A stretch of 64,000 nucleotides of DNA from contig VYZB01000120.1 of NCBI GenBank assembly GCA_013397455.1, forward strand, positions 2,054,420-2,118,419. Direction: 5' to 3'. Positions 51,200 through 64,000 of this stretch are shown piece by piece. Below the pieces are notes generated by a model. It did no database searches. It was not told where the DNA came from and saw nothing but the letters and a program-made list of their open reading frames with translations. Positions within the stretch are counted from its first letter, which is position 1. Each line of letters starts with the position of its first letter. The position numbers and the translations under genes are program-made. Origin of the DNA: Crotophaga sulcirostris (lineage: Eukaryota; Chordata; Aves; Cuculiformes; Crotophagidae).

Positions 51200-52090
51200 T
51201 GTGTGTACTGAGAGCCGTTTCACATTCATGTCAATTTGCAGCAGCCTGTAGTCAATTGGACCAAAAATACAAATAGATTCCTCTAAATACTGAAGAGCAC
51301 AGTCCTTTCATTTGATGCCAAGCTGAAAGTGGGATTTTGACAATATGCAGAGCAGCTGCATTTTTATTTTAAGTATCAATGTATTTTTTATGGTTTTTCT
51401 TTATATCCTTAATACAATACTTTATATCATTGACATTTAGAGAGAAACAATTGAACTTTTGTTTTCACAACTCTGAGTGTCTGTGTTCTCCATTCAGCAT
51501 TTTCTTTCTGAACTGTAGCATAACTGTTCAAAACTATTTTTCCTTTGTTTCACTGATATAATTTAGAATGCTAGACATTTTATCATTTATTGTAACAGAT
51601 TTGCTTAAATTAGGCTGTATTTTTAATAATAACCACTGTATAAATGTTAATTAGTTTATATACAATAGTACAATAATGAATTGTTGGATAAAATTGTTAA
51701 ATCGGAAAATAGAAGTAGAAATTTTAGATTATGCAGCATAAGTTGGTCCTTGCAGTGTACTTTTTTAGGATTTTGTGTATTTTTGATCAACTGTGGGCAC
51801 TGCTGCTTTGTCTGAGCTTAGTGTCTCTGACTGTTAGAAGGTTTCTCCTTGCTCTTCGATTTAATGTTTCCTGTGCTTGATGTCATTCCAGCAGTCATTA
51901 CTGCATACATCTGAGTCTAAGGCAGTGGGTATTTGCCCTCTGGTGTCTGTACGTATACTCGTGAAGGTTTTAATGTTTTTTCCTCCCTCCTGCACCCCGA
52001 TCACTTCACCAACCTATATTGTACATGTTTTTTCCTCATAAATCCTTCCTCATCAATCAGTATCTCCAACCTATATTAATTTTATGTTGC

Positions 52091-52210
52091 ACTTCTCTGT
52101 ACCCTTTCCAGTGTGTTGATTTCTTTCTGGAAATGCAGCAATTAGAATGGAGTACAGGAAATAACAAAGCCTACTAGATCAGATCTGTGTAGAGGGTTAC
52201 TCACCATCGC
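52091..52210 (-). repeat. CR1/L3-like LINE relic, antisense
   Basis: CTCTGTACCCTTTCCAGTGT followed by GTTGATTTCTTTCTGGAAAT, ATGGAGTAC and TGTAGAGGGTTACTCACC resembles the reverse complement of the CR1/L3 reverse-transcriptase 3' region ('ctctgaaccctctccagt...ttcttt...gtgg...actggacacagtact...gtagagggtaatcacc'). The copy is very diverged and short. Family and limits are tentative. Confidence 0.45.
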
Positions 52211-52764
52211 TGATGCGATTGATTACTGTACATTGTTTTCTCTAAGAATGCTTTACCTGGAGACAGCATATTAAAAAAGAAGAGCTTGCTGTTCAAGTAG
52301 GGTTTAATCATCACTAATTATATGTGTCCTCTCATTTATTAATGGGCCTACTTTCTCCCAAATGTTGGTTTCGTATGAAATATTTGTAGGTCTTAACCCC
52401 TTGTTGTAAAAGTTAGCAGTCGTATATTTTGCACATTTTATACTTGTTTATTTCTGAAAGCATTATTTTTTCACGTTGGGTACAGCTTCCCATTTTTGTT
52501 TGGGAGCATAGAGAAGGCTAAATCACTGTGACATTTTATTATTCACCGTTTCTCCTTTTTGGAAATGAATTGCAGCTTGCTCACATGGCCTTGTAGTTTC
52601 AATGCTTGTACCCTCTCTGTTGAAGCTGTCTGAAGCATGAATACAGTTTATAACCCTCCTGCTAGTTTTGGTTTTATTTTGGCTTTAGAATTTGACTGCT
52701 TTGAAGTACTTCGCCTTAACCATGAACCAAAATCAGCCTCAGTTATTTAAAATAGGAATATTGC

Positions 52765-52924
52765 TCATAACACAGTTCCCAAAGTGCTTTATGGGAGTCC
52801 TTTTTGGATTTAGAAGTAGGTGCACGTCTGAAATTATTTGTCTAACACCACCCAGCTAACCAGGTTTAGTATAAAAATTAGCAACCTTGAATCACATTAC
52901 TTAATGCACCAAACCACTTTATCT
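52765..52924 (-). repeat. AmnSINE/MIR-type ancient SINE relic, antisense
   Basis: CCCAAAGTGCTTTATGGGAG matches the reverse complement of the AmnSINE tail ('tctcaaagcgctttacaaaggag'). It is followed in order by ATTATTTGTCTAACACCACC, then CAGCTAACCAGG, then AATGCACCAAACCACTTTA, matching 'gacttgcccaaggtcac', 'cagctagtcagg' and 'agtgctctaaccacta' of the body and tRNA-like head. Three colinear blocks make a real relic likely, though diverged. Confidence 0.6.
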
Positions 52925-53191
52925 TGTTTACACAATAAACCACCACACATTAAGGGAAAATCTTTCACCTTTGAATATGATCCAAGAAATTGTTGGGTAT
53001 CCGAATGTCACCTGAATCCAAACAGATACGAGGGAATGTTTTTTCCTCTCAAAAAAAATTTAATTATAAAGAAGTTATATTTGGTGCTTGATCTATTATA
53101 AATCCTGTGATGTTGTAAAACTGTTGCTAGACATATTAATTTATCCTGAAAAGCTCATAATTTAATTGTACAAGCTTGGCTTGCTCTGTAG

Positions 53192-58108
<4,917 letters not shown>

Positions 58109-58468
58109 TAAAAACAAAATCTGTCATGGTAAGGTTTTAATATGATCATCTGTACTGAACTTAATTAAATACATTGTATTTCTTGTAGTTTGTGTTGCTA
58201 TTTAATGTTTTCCATGATAATATCATAATTTGTCTATTCAAAATGGAGTGGTCAAGCTTTGGATACTGAGTAGATGATATAAATTAAGCAATCAAAATAC
58301 CTCTCATTTGAGTGCATTCCATAGAGCAGGAAAATTAATATTCAAAGATTATTTGTCCTGCAGCCATCAACAAGAAGACAAGAACCCCCTTGGAAATGCA
58401 GATCAGTAACATCAGAATAGCCATGAAAAAAGTTCAATTCTGTTGATTTCAGGCAAAAATGTCTCTCG

Positions 58469-58491
58469 AAAATAAATAAATAAATAAATAA
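58469..58491. repeat. (AAAT)n microsatellite containing AATAAA motifs
   Basis: About five AAAT units generate several overlapping AATAAA hexamers on the + strand, about 365 bases after the exon I donor. The downstream sequence is C-rich rather than GT-rich, which is not typical of a strong polyadenylation site. Confidence 0.85.
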
Positions 58492-61149
58492 TCTCCCCCT
58501 CACCCCTGCTCCTCCCCCCAGACCAAATCTAGAAAGGTGGATAATAGTTCCAAGCAAAACCAGATACTTCTGGTTATAAGATGCTATCCTTTCAGGTGGC
58601 TCAGGTGCCAGTCTAATAAGTTACCTTTTCCCATCCTGCCCTACTTTATCTGTAAGGTATCCTAAACACCACAGGAATTGTAAACCAGATTTGGACGTGT
58701 TTAAAGCTACAGGAGGGACTCATTTATCATTCATTATTTTGTCTTGTATAACTCAGGCTGGCAGAACGTTCCTGAATTCATTCCTGTTTGAACTAGAGTG
58801 TACTTTTAGAAGAACATCCAACCTCAATAGAAAAAAATTCAATGACAACCCTTGTTAAATTGTTCCAATAGCTAAGTACCCCCACTGTTAATTTTTGAAA
58901 CATTTGAAACACTGGTGGAAATATTTTGGAAACAATACTGCAAACGTACTGCATCAATTAGTTTGAGCTGAATATATAGTTCCAACAAACTATGGCTTGA
59001 GGGAGAACTCAAAGTCCAAAGAGGACAATAACACAGCAAGTCCCTCAAACAGATGCATTAAGGATTTTGTATGTCATCTGGGTGTGACTCATTTTTATAA
59101 CATCTTCTTGGGGGAGAAGTGGTGCTACTAGAGTAGCTTTGCAGTTCAGCTGACAGTGGATTTCTAAAACCTTTAGAGAAGTGCGTTCCCTTCCCAGAGG
59201 TTGTCGTCTTCTTTTTTTTTCTCTTTTTCTTTTTTCTTGACTATTAGTTTATTTTTGGCTGAGCACTGATAGATTAACTGTGATTAATCGTAGCTGTGGA
59301 AATTTAATACCATCTTACTCATGCTCCCTATTATGGCATCTTGCATGTGTGTGTTCTCAACTTGCACTATCCATTTAATTGATCTTGATTAGTGTGTGCT
59401 GCAATATATATTATAATAAGGTAAATATTTGTTTGTATCAACTCTCGGCATAACAATACAAATAATAGCTTAGAACTTCTTCTTTGAATTCAGTTTGCAT
59501 TACAGTCATTAATACCTTTTCCTTAATGTGTTGCTATAACTAAAGCTGAGTATTTTTCAGCTGTGCAATCTGATAGGACACTCATCAGGAAATGCTGATG
59601 TGGGTTGCTTAACTGAGCAGTTAGGGAGGCATTTTTGGCATGTAAGGAAAACCTCCTCCTCTTCTGATGCACAGCCCCCATACCTGGCATCCTTGTCTCT
59701 AGCCTGGCGGCAAGCACACACTGTATCACACACCTGGGGTAGGAAACCATGGGGAGCTGCTGCCGGCTCTGGAGATATTATTTCTTTTTTGTTGTTTTTC
59801 TGGCTCTTTTTTTTTGTTTTTCTCTCTCTTTGCCTCAACTGATGCTGCAACGGTGTCCTTTCTCCAGTTCAACCTGGAAGCAAATGTGAGAAGGCAGGGT
59901 TTGGATGTGGGAGAAGGAAGGATGAGGCAGCATGAGGCAGTGAATGTGACAGTGGGGTGAGAAGTGTGCAGTGTATCTTCCCTGGGGCTGAGGGACTCCC
60001 TACCATGTTTCTGCAGCTCAGCCAGGCCTTTCTTGTTTGCTGCTGAGTGAAGCTGAGCAAAAGAGTAAAAAGAAGGAATTTGGAGTTCATCCTTCCCCCT
60101 CCTCCTTCCATCTTCCAACACCTATATGTACCCTTATTATCTCCCTTGCTCCTCATAGATACCAGCGGCTCTGTGTGCTACAAGGGTGTCAGTGTCATTG
60201 TGAGGCAGAGGAGGAGTTTCCCATAAAGAAGGTTGCCCTAAGTCAGACCACTTGCATGTTTTACGTGATGACTGATCGATGTTTAATTTGATCTTATCTT
60301 CTTGGTCCTGAAGTTGTCATTCTGAAGAATGGAGTCATTTTAAAGCAGTTGAACCGTTCTGGAAAGGTTTATGAACCTCTGGAGCAGAAGAGCTGAAAAT
60401 CTTTCTGTAGCTGCTTTGGTGATATACTGAATCAAAATTCTTAGTAACTGAGACTTTTTTTTAAATACTAGTTTAAGTTGAGCTTAATTAAGCTTTCTGC
60501 ACACTGACTACAGTATTATGCATTAATTCCTATTTTTACTGCTTATAGAGGACAGAACATTTTGGAACCACTCCACTACCATGTTTTTGCATTGGTTGTT
60601 CACTGGGTCTGATAAAAACAGCCATTGCATATAGTTCAGTTCATTAGCCCGCTTAACCTTTTAAGGTTTAATCTTTTATTACATCTAACTGCTGTCTGTA
60701 AATGTTTCTCTTTTGGAGAAATTATCCAAAGCCACTCAAGAATTGTGTAGTGTAAGATATGCTTCCAGGACAATCCTAGGAGGGTGTTTGACTGAAGATA
60801 ATGACTTAGCCAGTGTTCCTGTCAGCAGCTTGGTTGCTTCTCTTTCATGTTGTATTTATTCTTGCTCTTTAGATAGTTTTCTTTTCACACAGTCAGCTAA
60901 TTCAGATTACACCACATCTTGGGTTGCTATGAAACTTGGTGTTAGATCCTTGACCTGTGGTGCCAGTGGGACAGCTATACCACCATTTTGTGCTTTCTTA
61001 TTGTACTGTTCCTTGCAATGGGGAGTACTGTGGTTCCCATTTTCATATAATCAGATTAGGACTGGGGTTTTGTCATCCAGCTGCCCTGGTTTTGGTATTC
61101 GGGTTGCATCTTTGGTTTCTAATGTGCCTGAAAGATAATGGGGTTTGAT

Positions 61150-61191
61150 CCACTGAGATGGATGATAGAACCACTGAGACGGATGATGGAG
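61150..61191. repeat. 21-bp tandem duplication (2 copies)
   Basis: CCACTGAGATGGATGATAGA(A) at 61150-61170, whose first base is changed, is repeated as CCACTGAGACGGATGATGGA(G) at 61171-61191. Two copies only; a local tandem duplication. Confidence 0.75.
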
Positions 61192-64000
61192 TCACTTGGC
61201 ACTTGCCTGGCAAGTTTCTCACTGTGGGTAGAAACTGCAAAGAGTCCATTCATGCCCTGGAAAAGAAAAAAAAAGAAAAATAACAACGCTGCTTCCTTTG
61301 GCACTTTTCTAGAGGGTACATAGCTCTAACTGGCAAGTGATACAGTCTCTGTGCTCTATTAGCAGGTAATCCTGTACGTGGGTACTTTTCTTAGTCTCTT
61401 AGCCTTTCCTAACTTCTTTCCAAGGTTCTTCTGGAGTTTATTGATGGTGCTTCTGCCTGCGACCCCAAAATTCTACCATGAACCTTAGACAGGATCTGAT
61501 CGGGTCCCTATAAGTGGACATGCCTGCATGAGATTTCATACTGTGATACTTGAAGATGGAGCTATTAGGTCTGTTTCTGATTACTTTGCAGTCTCACTTA
61601 AGAACATTTATCACACCGACAATATGACCAGCAGTTTCTTATTAGGGATAAGATTATATTCAAGAAATACTTGTTTAAGATAGTAGTTTGATAGTATCTA
61701 TCTAAGAATGAGAAATGGTTTCTATTGTAAATATGGAAAGAGGTGTTGCTGTAAGGAATGCACTTAATAAAGGAAGGTATAATAAATGAATGCAGAAGAG
61801 GATAATGCTCAAGTACGAGCTATCCTTCTGAGATAACAGTAGAAATAACCTGAGACTTAAAAGCCATTCTGAGCCCTTTAAAAAGTTGTTTTCAATATTT
61901 TTGAGAAAGCTATGATTCTCTGTGCTTTGCAGTAACTCTGCAAGAAACATCACCTTGAGCTTGAGTATAAGGAAAGAAAAAAAGCTTTCTTTACATAATT
62001 CTAGGCAGTATTGAACCTTTTGTTTCTATTCACTCTTCTAACCATTGAACAGAACACATTCTACCTGCCTATGTAAGCCTCTTCTTTACTGAGTGTTTTC
62101 ATGTATGGCCCTGATTATTTTTTTTAGTTTTGAAAGTAAGAATAGTCAGGTCATTGAGATGTTGCTGAGAGGATAGCAAAAAAAGATGCATGCATTAATA
62201 CTGGGGTGAAAGCACTGGTGTTTTTGTGATGTGGGGCATTAAGGATAAACAACTTCCTTTTCTTAAGAAGACTGTTAACACACAGGGCTAGAGAGCCTGG
62301 CTCTGTCATGACTTGTCCTCCCATCTCTTTCCCTGATTGCATGCTGGCCTTGGTTCAAAAGGAGTTGAGGAACACTTGCTTCCCACCACATTTGTTAGCT
62401 TGTTTTAGGAAGTAGGAGTAGAAGGACCAAACCTTCTCAGACTGTGGCCCAGAACCCTCTTCTCTTAAGCTCTTGACATAATTTAAATGTTTCTGTCCCC
62501 AGATGAAGATGACAGACAGCATGCATAGGAACTCTTACTTAACTGTTTATTATCTTCCTTCTCTCTACTGATTCGTCCTGTTATCAGCAGGGATCTGTCT
62601 ATTCCTTTGTCATGCTGATTGCTTAAGCATAGTTTGTTACAGAAGTTATGTTCAGTCCTTCAGAGCATGAGCCTGTGCTTTCTACTGTGGAAGCTTAATG
62701 GTTATCCTGTTCCTCTAAGTCGTCCTGTTCTTCCAGTGTTGTCTTGTCCACTTTTTATTGTTAATGCCTCCTGACATAGTGGCATCAGAAAAATTCTTGC
62801 TTAATTTATGAAGTGATACCAAATATTTGTCATGTGCTCACAGTTTCACTGTATCGTACTACTTCTGTCTGAAAAATAATAATTTGTCAGAAGATGACGT
62901 GTGTTGCATGAATTTTTGTTGTATTTTATTTGATTTTCCTCTTACTTTTAACAGTTTGAAGAATTAAGGCTTTGTAAACAACTGGTTGAAGCTAAAATGG
63001 CTGCCTGAATATGCCAGTTTATCCACATATCTCCTTTGTATTGTTATGACTCTATGCACAGCATTTAATATTCTCCAGTCATTATATGTAAAAATACGGT
63101 TTCATATTTTAATAGAAACCTGGAAATGAGACCCATACCTTTAAGTGTGTGAAGTCTAGGCTAGAGCTTCATCCGTCTCCATTCAGTATATTTTGAGCTC
63201 TTTGTGTCTTCTTTTTATCTAGGATGACAATTTTAATTTCTGTACCTTTTTCTCCATTGTCACCTGTCATGATTTTTTTTTGAAGGCTGGTGGGGCAACA
63301 TGTGAGTATTCACACAGCCTGGCTTTTTTGCCCAGTTTGGGAGCCAAGGCTTCCTGTGCAATGTGGGCTGTCAGGTGCCTCTAGAGGGCATTCATCACCT
63401 GATGGTGCCCTGGTTCAGGTGCTCTGATCACCTTCCAGCCACACCTTTCCACTTCCATTGAGGAAAGAGAGGGCTCTATAGATTTCCACATTTAAGCCTG
63501 ACTGCTATGCTTTAAGTTAGGTGATGTCAATGCTTCCTTCTCTTACACAGTTAGTTACTTGAGTAATCTCCAGTTTTACAAGTATTGCACCTCTTTTGCT
63601 TTAATGCTTATTTATACAGTTAAAGAACATTTTAGTGTCTTATGTATCTTTTGGGTTAATATTATTTCCTTTTCACGGTTCTCGGTTTTATTTGTGACAG
63701 TTGGACACGGAAGTACAATATTAAAGTGGTGTGTTCTGTCTTAGTTTTTGTTCTTTACAAGTCTTATGTTTCTTCCTGATACGCTTTTCTTAGGTGGTTA
63801 ATTCACATAGTAGGTTAAGACTCTTAACTTGAAAGCTTTTATCCCTTTCCTTAGGTTGTGTGTTCCAGTTAACACTCTTTATGGAATAAACCAAATTTTC
63901 TTTTTTGTATATTCAAGTTCTTGAGCCAATCACCTCCTTTATTTGATCTACTGTCACAGTTGAGGTCAAGAACTTTAGTTATAGGCTGCGTTGTGTTCTT

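Larger units (their letters stand above)
48869..53191 (+). other. ABCC4: ABCC4 intron (4323 bp)
   Basis: This is a phase-0 intron with donor gtacgt and acceptor cttgctctgtag. It holds a nested inverted repeat (49357-49524), T and A homopolymers, an antisense CR1/L3-like relic and an antisense AmnSINE-like relic, listed separately. No coding sequence is recognised. Confidence 0.95.

Noticed and set aside
60713..61138. 141-codon open frame, + strand, with an overlapping second frame
   Set aside because: Low-complexity, serine- and cysteine-rich translation without a recognisable domain, inside an ABCC4 intron, and no splice-site context that joins it to the gene.

Overview
The window is vertebrate genomic DNA: long AT-rich introns, GT-AG splice sites, no operon structure and one 55-base assembly gap. 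Its only recognisable gene is a central-to-3' part of ABCC4 (multidrug resistance-associated protein 4, MRP4), on the + strand. Nine consecutive coding exons (positions 25072 to 58107, 1174 nt, 390 whole codons plus a split Gly at the start and a split Arg at the end) join in one open frame. They encode the second half of transmembrane domain 2 and most of nucleotide-binding domain 2 (NBD2). From memory of the human protein, and assuming no indels, this is roughly residues 819 to 1210 of 1325. The promoter, earlier exons, the H-loop exon, the stop codon and the 3' UTR all lie outside the window.

The organism is probably a bird or another sauropsid. Interspersed repeats are sparse; those I can recognise are CR1-type LINE fragments, ancient tRNA-derived SINE relics of MIR/AmnSINE type and one small hAT-type DNA transposon. 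No Alu, B1, LTR or L1 structure was seen. The peptide also matches my recollection of avian ABCC4. The species cannot be fixed from this sequence.

Layout: 1-25071 is intron upstream of the first visible exon. Exon A (25072-25151) is followed by a very large intron of 17,948 bp carrying a CR1 fragment, the hAT-type element and the assembly gap. Exons B to F (43100-48868) are clustered with introns of 0.6 to 1.8 kb and encode TM9/TM10, the cytoplasmic loop, TM11/TM12 and the linker into NBD2. A 4.3 kb intron follows, with a nested inverted repeat and SINE/LINE relics. Exon G carries Walker A, then comes a 4.0 kb intron. Exons H and I (57379-58107) carry the post-Q-loop segment, the signature and Walker B. 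The last 5.9 kb is intron.

I found no convincing previously undescribed genetic system. The observations most worth following are the 8-bp target-site duplication around the hAT-type element, the nested inverted repeat at 49357-49524 whose minus-strand RNA could form a 26-bp stem, AmnSINE-like relics that could be conserved or regulatory, and an in-frame stop right at the last donor followed by clustered AATAAA motifs.
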